From positions 124,001 through 188,000 of the forward strand of contig BGZK01000899.1 of assembly GCA_005406025.1 (NCBI GenBank): a stretch of 64,000 bases of DNA, read 5' to 3'. This document shows positions 36,301-49,034 of the stretch, in pieces (the stretch's first letter is position 1; each line of letters opens with the position of its first letter). The position numbers and the translations under genes were made by a program. Under the pieces are notes generated by a model. That model was not told the origin of the DNA and did no database searches. It saw only the letters and a list, made by a program, of their open reading frames with translations. The stretch is from Eumeta japonica. Lineage: Eukaryota > Arthropoda > Insecta > Lepidoptera > Psychidae.

Positions 36301-39300
36301 AAATTGACAACTCGTTTATTTACAGGATTTCCGAGATTTCATTTGCCATTTACTTTCGGCTTTCAACGTGCTTACACCATTTACAGTGTCACTATAGTAT
36401 TCAGGATGGTGAAGGTTCACAGAATAAAATACAATGGACTAGCGACACGTTATCGGGACAATTTCGAATCGTCTAATTTTGTTGTTAAACATTGTGATTT
36501 TTTTATATGTATTACTGATGACTAACGACGTAATGGATCGAATTACACATTGTGAAAATAATTAACGGCTTGAATCATTAAAAAAAAATAGGTGAAAGGA
36601 GAGAATAGACAAAACAGAAAGGTGACTTCATGGCTACGTTAGAAAATTATTTGTATGCAAAGTTTGAGGAGACTAAATGAAAATAAGAGAACTCTCTTGT
36701 TTATTGTGTTATTAAAAGCTACCCCGTGGCTTTCGCAATGCATGTAAAATCAGGCCATTAAAGTCTTCAAACGATTTTTTGTTCATTTTTTTCTGTTAAA
36801 ATTAATATTTACTTCAACTTCGACATATATCATTTGGAAGCGCATTTTTTTAATGCTCAGGTTTTGGTTTACTTTGTTGACCAAAGATCGCTGGAAATGT
36901 TTCCTTCTAGTAAAATGGAAAAAGTTGAATTCCATTGGGACGTACCTCTTAAAATTTATTATTTTCAGGCGAGAATAAGGATAATTATAAAGACCAACTT
37001 CGAGAAAATGACTCATGATATTTAACTTTGAACCTCGGCTTCAATCTGAGGAAAAAATTGTAGCTCGTATATATACAGTATACCAAACCTATGTGTGTGT
37101 TTGTGTATTTGTACGTATATTTGAAGAGGTATATTACATTCCTGTTTTCTCGTTACTTTGTTAGATTGAACGTAAACAACTGAATTTTCAATTCCTGTCT
37201 GAACCTCAATACTCCGCGCGTTCAGTGACTCGAACAAACGTTACAGGCGAATTTTATTGTATTTTTAATTATTATGTATATATTGTAGTATGTGAGATCA
37301 GACATGTAGACCAAATTGATGAAGACTACCTTTGTAATTGTAGTGCGTGGTTTGAATTTTTATATGTGGAATATGTATTTTGAATTTTGACGGTAAAATA
37401 AAGGAGTGTCTCTATTAAAAAAAATACATTGTGTATACTTTTATGAGCGAATGAGAAGTTTTACTTCTTTGGCGTAATTAGAAATTTGTTTTTGATTACA
37501 TGCTAATAGTTAATTAAAATAATATAATAAAAGGACGTATGGGATAGTCAATACGGGTGATAAGGTTTAATTGAAATTTGTAAAAAGTAAATAAATTAAT
37601 ATTTATTTTCTTGTACAAAGTTTAATATTAATTTTATCTTTTTATTTGAATTGTAACAATTATTAAGTAAAAAATTAGAACATCTAAACGTTGTTTCTAA
37701 AAGGCTTGATTGAATTTTAAAAATTTGCTGGGATCAAAATTCTCTTATCTAATTCAAGCGATTCAAATGAGCTCAATTTTGAAATCGTATGACCACCCAC
37801 CACCTAGATTAGTTGCAGGACAGTGAGGTATCCCAGAAGGGTAGTGGTGGGGTGGGTAAGAAAACGACATGTCAGAGGAATCGGAGTGGGAGGTATACCC
37901 CTTGGGGATATATATATATGGTCACCTACTTGGTGACAGGAAAATTTAAAAAACAGGCAATAGAAAATGAGAAAAGGATATAATGCGGTGAGGGATGAGG
38001 ACGAAAGGCCATAAGAAATACATTTATAAATAAACTGGAAATAGAGTAAAAACCTACATAAGAAATAAATATTTAATAAAGACATAATAATAAAGGTACT
38101 ATACTAATAATTATCAATAGATAGCGAGAGAGAGAGACTAATATTTTGAAGGCACCTGATTGGTGACTTAAGGAAAGAGCGGAAAATAATACCAATCGAC
38201 AGATAACGAGTCACTTACAAATTAATATTAATTTCTTATAATTATGAGCGCCACAGTGGTAAACTTTGTTGGAACATCAGTTACCAGTGGTCTGAAGTTG
38301 CTCACTAAACCGCTTGCGAGAACTTCATACTGTAGTTTTTGTGTCACCCTGATAAAAATTCACTCTCATCATTTCTTCATAACGCCCCCAGAAAAGTGTA
38401 TCTTCCAAAATAGAGATTAGAGAGATACGGTACGAGCTCCGCGAGTAATTTAGAAAGGAACTTTCGAATTAATCATTTGGCTGAATAAAACGCAGAAGTC
38501 TCGCACTGCTGGTTTAATTAAATAATTGGAAGATTACTGAGACTTTAAGGGCTCTATCGACGAAAGTCACATTAAATACACTTTTTAATTTTCTCTATGA
38601 AATAAAAAAAATGTGTTTGTGCCTTTAATTAGCATTGTAGACGGATGAATGGAAGAGTATTTATCAGACTAATGTTAAACATTACTTTTGACATGGATAC
38701 GCTATGCTATTGTTTAAATATGGTTCATTCGTAAACAAACGCCACCTGCTGGTGTATAATTGAACGGTACTTGGTAAGTATAAAACCTACTATATCGACA
38801 TCCGCTAGCGCCTGGGCTTGGATTGATACAAAATATGCTATATGTTTCACGTCGTGATGAGAGAATAGATATAACATAAATTTCAACGTTTTCCGAAAGT
38901 GTGTAAAAATTGAAATTATTTTTTATATATACAATTATTATGAACAATGAAAATTAAAATTAATTCGTATTGTTCTTCAGATTGTATGAATATCCTCTTA
39001 TATATAAAACTTACGGTTGTATCTAGAACACAGCCAAGTACTGAGATTTCTTTTAGCATTTTTTTATGTTTGTGAAGCTTCTTTATTCATATATTACAGC
39101 AATGTAATTTTATTTTCAAATTTAATTTAGGAGCAACTTATGAACACAAATCAAAAAATATATTTTCTTTATATATGTTCACCGGCTTCTCGGGAATGGT
39201 TATTAAATGGATTAAGATGGCTTGAACAATAGGTACTGTTTTATAGTAAATCCTGAGGTGGTGTCGTAAATTTTGCTATGACTTAAAAGATGCCATCGTT

Positions 39301-41550
39301 GAGAAAATCTCAAGAGAAAAAAAATGTTTTATAGTGGCGTACATTATCACAGTGTCGTTGCTATACGCTTTTTACCTGACTGCGCGATACAAAGGAAAGT
39401 AACGTGTTTATCAGCCTAAGTGTGTATGTATGTATCTTTATTCCATTATAGCACTCTAGAGATCAAACTCGTGGGTCGATTTTAATGATATTGACTTTAA
39501 TCAATTTGTGTTAATCTTATGTCGTTTAGCAAATAACAGTAGTCAAAAATCGATATAGCGACAACCAGGTGCCATATTATGAAATAGAAAAAAAAAATGA
39601 AATATACGAACTATGCACAAACGTAGTAATATTGAATGGGTTTATTGAAAATTACGTTCAGGCTTCTTTAATAATTTGTCATTCCGAATTATCATTTAGG
39701 GTTTATAATGATTAAAACTTAGGGCCTATTCTCACTTAACCTTTCAAAACTTATTATAAATCTCTGTTAAACTTATTTTAAATTCATATAATAAGTCTTA
39801 TTAAAGTGAAAAATAATTATTATATTCTTAAAATTAAATAACAAACACACAATTTTACTACTTTGAAAGTTAATTTTATTGTTTGTTACCTAAAGCATTT
39901 CTTAATACAGAGAGAGAGAGAAAAATAAGTTAATTTACAATAAATACATAACAAAAATAGGTACAATATTAATGATTAATCTATAACAATATATCGACAA
40001 AAGTAATTTATGGCAATAATTACAACAAGACACGTTGCTGACACCGCTAATGACAAAAAAACAATCTAAGGACGTTGTGAACATAGAACTAAAAAGTAAT
40101 AAATAAAAAATATATATGAACGATTTATAAAACCCGACTGCGTAAAAGTAAACTAAAAATATAGAAACGAGATGATATACAAAAATCATAAAATCAAATA
40201 TGATAAATATTTGCAGTTAGAAGCTTCAGACTCATGTTACCTTACCTGCTGCGACTCTTGCGCCATCTATGGCTTTAATTGCAAATATCTGTCATATTTG
40301 ACTAAATGATTATCATATCTTCTTGTTTCCATTTTTTCAGTTCATTTCTACGCAGTCGGACTTTTTAATTTCTATAATTATTTATTTTTAATACTTTTGC
40401 GTTATCTCTTAAAAACGTGGAAATTGATTTAAGTTATTCATATCGCATTTTGTTTACATACATTCGGGCATACCTGCATGTATTTTTACCAAAATCAATT
40501 TTGTACTTTTATTTCTACTTCGTAGAGCAGCTGACGTTACGGCTCTTTTTACTCATCTCACTTTCAGCTGAATTAGAAAAAAAATCATAAACTTAAAGAT
40601 CTCGAAAAACCGACCGATGCGGTCGAGAGGCTGGCGTAACCGGAAATCCGAGGGTGTTACATTCTAATCAAAAATGTACAGAGAACTGAATCGAGCATGA
40701 TTATGGACGCTACCGAAATAACTGGTACTTATTCTACTTTTGCCACGCAAAAGTAAAAGAAACAGCCTTATCAGTTATATGTATTGTAAACGGTAAGCCA
40801 TAAACAAAATCCATATAGATATAATATAAAGAGTAGTTCCCGATCACTAGAAAAATATGAAATCAAGTAACTTTAGTAATAAACCTTCCCAGAAACTCTA
40901 TTTGTAAAAGTGATCAGTTGTTTTTGGATATAGTGCTAGTTAAAAAGCAAGGTAAACAAAAAAAAAAATCCTAATTAAATCAATGGACAGCCCTGCAAAC
41001 GCTGAATCTATGTACATACGTTTGAATTTTGAATTTTGATGTGTGTTGAGCCCAATTACAGAAATGAAACGAAACATTGAACCTGTGTAAGAAGTAAGTT
41101 AGCTACCTGCTAAGAGATCGCCTCGAACTTGAGCAATTATTATTTTAGTTATTAAACACAAAAGTAATTAAGTCGTGAAATGTTTACAAGGTTTCTTTGA
41201 AGACAGAATTAAGTGCCGACCTTGATTTAGTGTTTTACTTCTACGTAAAATAGAACAAAGCAACTTATTTGATATGCGTAGTAATTATTATAACTTAATC
41301 TGTGCCTTGCGTAACACAATAAAAGACTTGTTTAAAATATACTAGAGAGAGAGTGAGACTACCATAAACGACAGACAGAAAAAACACAAAACATGTTTAC
41401 ATTAACATGTGAATGTTATGTAATGTAATATAATGTGTGAAAGTGGACATATAATTATAGAGCATTTTTATGTAGCCGTTTCTAAACATTTCAAAATATG
41501 CTTACTATTAGATTCACATAAATATCGATATTTCTTACGTCGTTTCTTTT
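36301..41550. other. Long stretch without a supported gene
   Basis: Frames of 60-93 codons on both strands lack domains. Seen here: an imperfect hairpin at 37792-37858 ('ccacccaccacct' against 'agtggtggggtgggt'), a (GA)n tract at 38125-38138, and another at 39909-39922. Nothing else could be named. Confidence 0.45.
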
Positions 41551-41645
41551 TAGGATTCCATAAACAAAAAACGAAACTCATATAGGATCTATGATGTCCG
41601 TCCATATGTCATGTCTTTCTTGAATCTATTAGAAGTAGACATTGT
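41551..41645 (+). repeat. Fragment of the 'tttttagggttcc' dispersed repeat
   Basis: 'tttttaggattccataaaca' is followed by 'aaacgaaactcatataggat' and 'tgtccgtccatatgtc', the same order as one end of the element at 35608-36300 in reverse. Confidence 0.5.
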
Positions 41646-42051
41646 TATTGGTTAGATGTGTAGAGTGAAGTAACGCAATCATTCACATGTAGCGCAAATA
41701 TATAAATTTCCTAACTTAGAGTTTAATGTATAGAAGCAAGTTCAATGATTGAAAAACAATTTTCGTCAAGTGAATTTTGTGATACATCAAATAAACGAAT
41801 TTATTATTATAAATGCACAATTTTTTTTTATGTCTCCAAATTATATTGCTTAAAATATGTTATTAAAAACATGCTCCGATATCTTTGGAACCGTCTATTC
41901 AGCCTAGAAGTATCAATACTTTAAATGCAAATAAAATTGAAAATCTTAAATCTATAAATTCTATAAATTCTCGCGAGAAACGGAGAATATTCTCGAAGAG
42001 AAAGCATTTATGTGTTGCTTAATTTCAATGAAGATTGATAATTAAATTTAA

Positions 42052-42150
42052 TTGGTCTAGTGGTTAACATGATAACCCACACACATTCGGAGGAATTGAG
42101 TTCAATTCGTAGTCGCTTGCCTACTACATGCAATAACATGCAATTGAAAC
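42052..42150 (+). repeat. tRNA-derived SINE-like element
   Basis: 'ttggtctagtggttaacatg' fits an A-box, and 'gagttcaattcgtag' fits a B-box at the right distance. 'acatgcaa' follows, as in the element at 27884. A stable acceptor stem is not apparent, so it is not called a tRNA gene. A third, weaker candidate of this kind is near 43278 ('gagctagtgattaaggcc'). Confidence 0.45.
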
Positions 42151-44254
42151 TCACAGATTTTCTTCAATCTATTTTTCTACTACGAATCCCTAATTGAACT
42201 GAATATTAATTCGACAAGATTGACAAACATCGAACACTTAAACAAGTGTTAAGCTATTAAGATAAGCAAAGTTAATTTAAAACAGCAGATTCGCGGGTCA
42301 GCGGTGGATTGCATGCTGTTGTCATAAGGATGTAGTTATTAATTATGCAAATTAATTTCTACCTTACACAGTAGAATACTCAAGATCTAGTCTATTAATG
42401 TTTTTTTAAAAGTTTTTTATTACTTGAGTTGCTTCAAAAGTAAATTTATAATGACAAACCTATAAAAATAGTAAGCTATACCACGAACAAGAGCCATTTT
42501 GGTAAAAACCTCTACAAGGGCACCGAAAATTATGACTTAGAACTCATTCGATTCTGAATTGTATTTAGAAACTTTTTTCATAAATTTAAAGTGGGACCAA
42601 TAAAAATTACAAAAATTATAAACAATTTAGTAAAAAAAAATGGAATTCTATTTTTTGCAATTACTCAGAAACTATTGCAAATATAGACAATTAGAACAAA
42701 AATATTTGAAGAGCAGAAAATTCAATAAAAAAATTCTACCTCCCGGAACTGTACCGCCAATATATAGTACGGAATCTTCTCCACGCTAATCCGTCCCGCA
42801 ATCGGTCAATTTTTCTTGTTTCGCTAAATAGAAAACTATTAAACACGTCTTTTTAAAAATTGTTCAAGTATTTTCAACATGATAATGCGAACATAACAGA
42901 ACCAGGGGTACTCACAAAAAGCGTCCGGGGCTTTGAGATGCGATTCGCCTCTAAGTAACTAACAGTCATTGGCCGGACGAGCGCCGCAACTCGAACTTCC
43001 AGTGTTTCCTATCCAAAACGAGGAAACCAACAACTCAGTTCGGGTAATTAAAGTCGGCTGTTAAGTATACATTCATCATTTGATGGCTGCCGGGGAGCGC
43101 GATGTTCACTAAATTCTCCAACACAAGAAATGACGAGGTATTTACTTGAGACTTTGCACAGACTATGTAACGGCTAAACTGCTTTATGTATTATGTAACA
43201 ATTTCACAGTACATTGAACTATATAATGGGCTCCAGTAGTCGGCAATTTAACGATTGTCTTAGAGAATTCTGTGGGAGTGAGCTAGTGATTAAGGCCACC
43301 GTGATAGCTGTAAATCCAAGGTTACGTAAAGTTCTACTATAACGTTATTCGCCCTATAACGGTTTGAGAGAGATTTCATTATTTTTGCTTATTGTATGTT
43401 TTTGGAAAAAGATATTGAAATGAGTAATGGTTTTTAATGAAATGAGTATCCGTTATTAATGCATCACTGATTGAAAAAGACGAATGTACTTGTTTTCATA
43501 AAAACTGAAAGGGGCATTGGCAATTAAATTGAAATATTGCAACCTGTCACAAAAGCAGCGATATACAGTCCGACTCTGTAGAATGAAAAGGAAATGAATT
43601 ATGAAAACGTCACGAGGCAGATATTAAATCTTTCACGCAACGCACGCAATTTTCAAATTTAACAATTTTCTACAATATTTACGGAATAACCTGCTTCAGA
43701 AATTGAATATTATTTAATACGAAAATAAATACAAAATAGATCTTAAAAGTAAATCAGTTCTAAGTTCAAGAGGAGCAAAGTTGGGTCCCGCACAAAGAAT
43801 GTGTAGTGAAAAAGTTGCGTATTCAAATCGCTTTCAAATTCAATGGACTCGCAAATAGCGCAAAAAGAAAACTTTCACTTAACCCTTAAAAGTTTTTTCC
43901 TCAAGTTTTTGCCTTTCCTTCTCTAAAGAGAGAAAAGAAATAGAATTTCCTTGAACGTACACAACACTTTTAACGTGGTAAAAAATAATTGAAATATGAA
44001 TACAAAATTTTTATTTCTTGATTTTATTTGATTGATTGCGTCAAATTATCGAAAGTCCAAACCTCAAAAAGAGCTTTGATGGTCGTGTACTTATTTTACG
44101 ATAGTGATTACGATAATCTTAGTCTGTCTAATAAAATGAAACTTCATATAAATTATTGCGCTCTTCATTTTTATGTTACGGTAGTAAAAACACGTAATAC
44201 ATAATACCTACTTTACTTAAATTTTGGATTCTTTCTATAAAAGCACTCTGTAGA
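42151..44254. other. No supported gene
   Basis: AT-rich DNA with a GC-richer patch at 42920-43110. No domain-bearing frame, splice pair or repeat was recognised, apart from the weak tRNA-like phrase at 43278. Confidence 0.4.
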
Positions 44255-44345
44255 ATTTTTATGTCAAAAAACGGAACGCTCTTAAATAGGATCACTCTTG
44301 TATCCATCTGTCCGTCAATTTGTCATAGTCATTTTTTCCGAAATT
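44255..44345 (+). repeat. Fragment of the 'tttttagggttcc' dispersed repeat
   Basis: 'tttttatgtcaaaaaacgga' leads into 'taggatcactcttg' and 'catctgtccgtcaatttgtc', a diverged end of the family described at 35608. Confidence 0.4.
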
Positions 44346-44559
44346 AGCGGACGAAAAGGCGTGCGATTTAATACATACCCAGAGTTAGATGACCCAATCA
44401 CGATCATATAACTTAAATAAACTAATTCTAAGTTTGAAGATGAATAATTTTGATGGGGTTATCAGAAAATTAAAAACAAATTCGAAAACGAAATCTTCAT
44501 TCTATTACACATCTATTATGCACGAGTCCGTTTCGCAACGGGCCGGTGTTGTTCTTAGG

Positions 44560-44640
44560 ATTACGTACCCAAAGCGTATCAACGGTATCCAGTTCCTACA
44601 CCTCTACGTCCATCTGTCTGTCAGCAGACTGTGTGTGTAG
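44560..44640 (+). repeat. Repeat fragment directly upstream of a candidate exon
   Basis: 'ggattacgtacccaaagcgt', 'atcaacggtatcc' and 'cgtccatctgtctgtcagca' follow, with substitutions, the order of the 'gggttccgtacccaaa' end of the 35608 family. The 3' edge supplies the 'ctgtctgtcagcag' pyrimidine-rich acceptor used to define the exon at 44628. Confidence 0.5.
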
Positions 44641-44816
44641 CTGATGACATTAGTGGATCGGATGTCAGTTACGAAGCCAACAGTGATTCAGATACAGACA
44701 CGGATGCAGATAGTGTCCATAGTTCTGAAATGAGCGGTTCAATTACTCCACGTAGTGAAGGTTGCCTTATGGAAGGTTTTGCGCCACTAGGAATAGACAG
44801 CGAAATAGAAACATAA
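44628..44816 (+). CDS. Candidate terminal coding exon, acidic Ser/Asp-rich C-terminus
   Basis: From the acceptor 'gtcagcag' a phase-0 frame runs 62 codons to TAA at 44814-44816: 'TVCVADDISGSDVSYEANSD', then 'SDTDTDADSVHSSEMSGS', 'ITPRSEGCLMEGFAPLGI', 'DSEIET'. Codon third positions vary freely and the peptide is strongly acidic and Ser-rich, unlike the AT-driven noise frames around it. An alternative acceptor, 'gtgtgtag', would begin the exon at 44641 (phase 1). AT-rich 3'-UTR-like sequence with AATAAA-type signals follows (about 45085 and 45195). Low-complexity acidic tails like this end many cytoplasmic or receptor proteins, and no family is recognised. The upstream exons are not identified in this window, so this is one exon of an unknown host gene. 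Confidence 0.5.
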   Translation, partial: TVCVADDISGSDVSYEANSDSDTDTDADSVHSSEMSGSITPRSEGCLMEGFAPLGIDSEIET

Positions 44817-46119
44817 TGTTTTACAAGTATTTATCTACTCATAATTCCTAATTTTTTTGTATAATTTTGGCGCTAAGTCGTTAATTAATTATCTGTAATT
44901 TCCGTTAACCAATGTTTTAATTAAGTGCAAAAGTATTTTAATCTTTTTCTTGTGATTTAACACGTTTCGTGCGTAAGTGCACATGCGCAGACGTGCTCCC
45001 ACCCGTCATCTCCAATTCTCATATTAGTTGTCGTTATGTGTATGTAACTTGATTGCCTCCATAATACTAAAATTTAAATTAAATTAAAAATAAAAGAAGA
45101 AACCATCCAAAATTTTTTTCTTTGTTTTGCTCTATTTCACACTTGAAATTTTCACACAGTATTACTATGGTCAATATAAAAAAAATATATTAAAATAAAA
45201 TAAAGCTAAAATTTAAAAGGAGTCCTTGTACAAGAAGCTTTTTTGGTCTTGTTTATCCTTAACTGTTTTCAAAAAGTATGTAGTGTTCTTTCTTGTAGGG
45301 TTATACAGACCCTTCACGTGCGAGTCCGATGCACGCTAGACCGCTTTTCAATATATTTTTACTTTTGTCTATACTAAAACAACATAGGTACTTACAAAAT
45401 TATCTGGTTTATTTATTTCTTACTACATAATACCTATACTATATGATAATGTTAAAAAGACTGAGTTTAATCAATTTTTGTAGAAATTTATTTATATTCA
45501 TATTACTATACCGTTTTCGTATCAAATATTCGTGTCATGTGTCGTTCATCATTTTGGATGAAATTATATACGAGTGACGCAATTCTTGCAAAAAGGGCTC
45601 AATTAAATATTTTAGTTCTAAGCTGAAACTACTTTAGCAAGGTTGCGTCTGAAATTGTGATAAAGGGAAACCGTAACGGAAAGAGGCAACACAGTCGACT
45701 CTTTCACGGTCCAAGTCCCCAATCAAGACAATATTTTCAGGGTCCGCTTTCAATCCTTGTCAATTTTAATTTTTTTTTGAATTTTCACAGTATGGCGCCT
45801 GGCTATCGCTATATTAAATTTTGGTTACTGTCATATTTTAGTGATACTCAATAATAAGATATTTATATAAGAATCATCAAAATCGGCCCACACGTTTAGC
45901 CTCTAGAGTGCCACAAAGCAACAAACATATCTACAGATATAGACTAATAAACACATTACCTTCCTTGCGCGCAGTTGGGTAAAAATCATATTTTATACTT
46001 TTATATATATATATAAACTCTTCTGCTGTTAGCGAATGTTCTTTTATCAAGTATGCTAACCTAGTTTTTGCCTTTACGCATTTCAAATGTAGCACAAGCG
46101 TAAAATTCGCTTATCTTAG
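44817..46119. other. Putative 3' UTR, then intergenic or intronic DNA
   Basis: 44817-45200 could be the 3' UTR of the preceding exon (AATAAA-like signals at about 45085 and 45195). A 65-codon frame at 45657-45854 is followed by 'atcatcaaaatcggcccac' and 'atctacagatatagacta', phrasing typical of a moth LINE 3' end, so it is treated as repeat debris. An (AT)n tract is at about 46003-46014. Confidence 0.4.
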
Positions 46120-46263
46120 CTTTGTAAAATCGAATTTACTTTGCCACAAATAGTAGTACATGCGGACACATCCGAACGATTATCATCTACTTTTAATAGT
46201 AATAGTAATAAAGTTACAGTTCCTCGTAATTCATTGGAGACATTAAACGTAAACATTAATTAT
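46120..46263 (+). CDS. Candidate internal coding exon, 48 codons, phase 0/0
   Basis: The acceptor 'ttcgcttatcttag' ends at 46119 and an ideal donor, GTAAGT, begins at 46264. The 144-bp exon between them is open in one frame, 'LCKIEFTLPQIVVHADTSER', 'LSSTFNSNSNKVTVPRNS', 'LETLNVNINY'. The in-frame TAG is the acceptor itself, which is what an exon boundary looks like. Both boundaries are phase 0, so the exon could be skipped without a frameshift. Composition differs from the surrounding noise frames. It lies 1.3 kb downstream of the candidate terminal exon at 44628 on the same strand. Either that exon is an alternative 3' end of the same gene, or two genes adjoin. Function not recognised. Confidence 0.5.
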
Positions 46264-46504
46264 GTAAGTGATGTGACGTTTTTTTGGTTCCATTCCTACG
46301 TCTGGCATTGGCTTTACCTAAAACGAATATACGATAAGTCGACAACCTTCGACCGACGCTTTTGAAGAGAAGGTGCCTCACATTTGACGGACTGATGCAT
46401 AAATGTGCAACGCATTAATACCCTATTCTGAGGTAAAGAGATACCGAAGCGTACCACTCTGTTCACTTATTCAAATTTTCCTCTCCATGCGGCCAACTTT
46501 CATT

Positions 46505-46738
46505 TAATTCGGCGGCGCGCCGCTCTGAATAATCTGTATTCACGAGGGAACGAGACGACATCAGTATTGTTATGGGCGCGCGGGAGCTCGCCGTCGCCAT
46601 GGCAACGCGGAAACACTTTACTCTGTAACGGCCTTTTTATTATTTTTATTATGCAAAAGGAAAAGAAAAAGTTCGCCGGCGGAGTGGGACGTTGACGATT
46701 CGACGACGTCTAATGATCCGTCTAAGGAAAGGTGCAAG
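46505..46738 (+). promoter_or_regulatory. CpG-rich block with 5'-exon-like end (AAG|GTAAGA)
   Basis: CG dinucleotides are very dense ('tcggcggcgcgccgctctg', 'tgggcgcgcgggagctcgcc', 'ttcgccggcggagtgggacg'). ATGs open only short frames: 18 codons from 'atgggcgcgcgggag' and 14 codons from 'atgcaaaaggaaaag'. The block ends 'gtgcaag|gtaagaaag', a near-consensus splice donor at 46739. This combination suggests a non-coding first exon, possibly with upstream ORFs, of a + strand transcript whose coding exons lie downstream. It could be an alternative promoter of the gene carrying the 46120 exon. Confidence 0.4.
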
Positions 46739-46740
46739 GT

Positions 46741-49034
46741 AAGAAAGAAACGATATGGGGATTACATGAAGAAAAATTGTTTTAGTAGATTTAGATTATA
46801 GCAAAGGTGAGTTGCGGGAGCTTTTTGTTGTCTATCGAGGCGAGCGTGCGTGTCGATAATCCATCCGTGTCTCATGTTCTACGAAGAAAAAAGTCTTACT
46901 ATTGAGTGGTAAGCTTCGGTTTTTTGTTTCTGTCGGAACATTCTTTATGCTTAATTTTCCATAATACCAGCAAAGACTGGCATGATACTATAAATTCGAT
47001 TTAAAATTCTTTTGAATTAACTCACAAATCCCTTGTTTTAAATTTTTAATATTCGGAAACACATGTGTCGTCTAATAGCAATTTACCAAGTGATTTTACG
47101 ATTACTGAAGCCAAGCCGAAGCGTGACTTGAGTGACCGTCCAAACGCTCAAGTTTAACTGTGCAAATCTAAAACTGCGAAGTCGGCTCTTCAGCAAAGTG
47201 TTAGCAAAGTAAAAAAGAGACTTACGTAATAATCAACATAAACCATAGCGTCACAATCAAAATCGAAAATCTTCTATAAAATTACAGTACTTTAAATAAA
47301 TTATTCAACGTAATTTTTAGTATATTTTTATTTCCCATCGTTAATTCTAACAGTTTCATATACTGCAATACAAAAGCGCGATGCAAAATCTAATATCATA
47401 TACATCGTTCAGAAACGATGTGTCTCAATATATGCTACGAACTTTCCCAAAGCTTGAAGTGCGTAGCCTTTTCTATACTTTTGCCTCATCATATGTTTTG
47501 TCTATTATTTCCCAGCATATAACAAAAATTATACATGTATAACATTTTGCCAACATATTTTCACATTATTTTTCTCCATACATACGCTTTTCCGTGTTCG
47601 ACTTAAATTGTTGATCCTTCATTCGGCTTTTTGGTTTAATATAAAACGATCAAGTTTCGCTTCATTAAATTATTTTAAGCGAAGACTACGATCTCTTTTG
47701 AATTTACTTCAATTCGCTGCGAGCAGGAATATTTGATTTCGGTATAATTTTAATTCATTATTTATAGAATTGAGAGGCTTTGAAGCCGTGTAATGGCTTC
47801 ATTTACGATAATATTTCGATCATCTTTCAAGTATTCGTAGGTATTTATAAGTAAATGTTTGGCTTCTTACCAAAATAAGTTCATTATATTCAAAATGATA
47901 TCTAAGAATTGGAGAGATGTTTTGAGAGTGCAACGAACAAACTACGTTTCGTTTCTATAAGCGAAACGTAGTTTGTCCGTGTGCAGCATTCTCTACCTTA
48001 ACTGTTGTTTAACTCTTCTGAGGTTTTATATACTATACATGAAAATGATCATTTTACAGATAACAATATTAATTATACGGCGTGTTTTACAAACGACGGT
48101 GGGTTGCAATCAATTAAAATTTTAATACGCAAAATACGAAAATGTTTGAATGATTTGTGGTATCTTACGTTTTAATTTTACGTATTTCAGCGTTTCAATT
48201 TTGATGCAACTGACCTTTTATCGTTACCGCAACCGGTACTGTCTCTTCATAAGAAATTTTTTCAAAAGTTATTTCATCAAAGCATCACCTTGACATTCTT
48301 TGCGCAGTTCTGATAACAAATATGTCTATATCCCGTTACTAACTCCGCCATTCCAGATCACGTACACACTCGGAGATTCAATTCGGTTAGCCAACAGGCT
48401 CGAATTAAAACTGTATAGATAACTTCAATTAAAACATAATTTTAACATGACCTGGTTCTGTAACCGAGATCCAAATCTACTCACGCTCCAACCCTTCGAC
48501 GGCTAAAGGCACAAGCTTGAAATTTTATTTATGGACTTAACTTTCATAACAAGACAAACATAATTTTAACTGTGATTTAGTGCTGCGTAGTCTCAATTTT
48601 GTATCGCGAAAGAAGTGCTTATATCTTTAATAATGTATATCCACTTAAAACTTTATACAGGCGTTGGCTAAGATATACAAGTTATGCCGGTTATTATGTA
48701 GATATGCATTATTTTATATTTTACTAAAACTTCAGTGTAATCTATCAAACCATAAAGGGTTTTTAGTAATTTTCATGAAACGCTTAACCATGGAAACCTT
48801 ACAAAAAGGTAGTCTGTATCATTAAAAATAAAATTAAATATTAAACAAACTTGAAAAACAATTCATCTTTTTCACGTACGATTTCAAATTTTTTGAACTG
48901 GAAAAAATAAATACAAAATCAAAACGTAAAAATAATTTAAAGATTTTTTTATAGAATTTTGTAAACCTCTTTAAAACCCCAAAATTATTTTTATTTAATT
49001 GAAATTTCTAAATATTTATAATTGTTTATTTTTA
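46741..49034. other. Putative first intron or intergenic DNA
   Basis: No further exon with convincing splice sites was found downstream of the donor at 46739. AT-rich, with one perfect inverted duplication at 47937-47976. Confidence 0.35.
47937..47976. repeat. Perfect short-loop inverted duplication
   Basis: The 15-bp arms acaaactacgtttcg and cgaaacgtagtttgt are exact reverse complements around a 10-base loop, 'tttctataag'. Confidence 0.85.

Noticed and set aside
44389..44640. 83-codon + frame just before the terminal exon
   Set aside because: Its end is translated repeat sequence and its start is AT noise; the downstream exon uses another frame.
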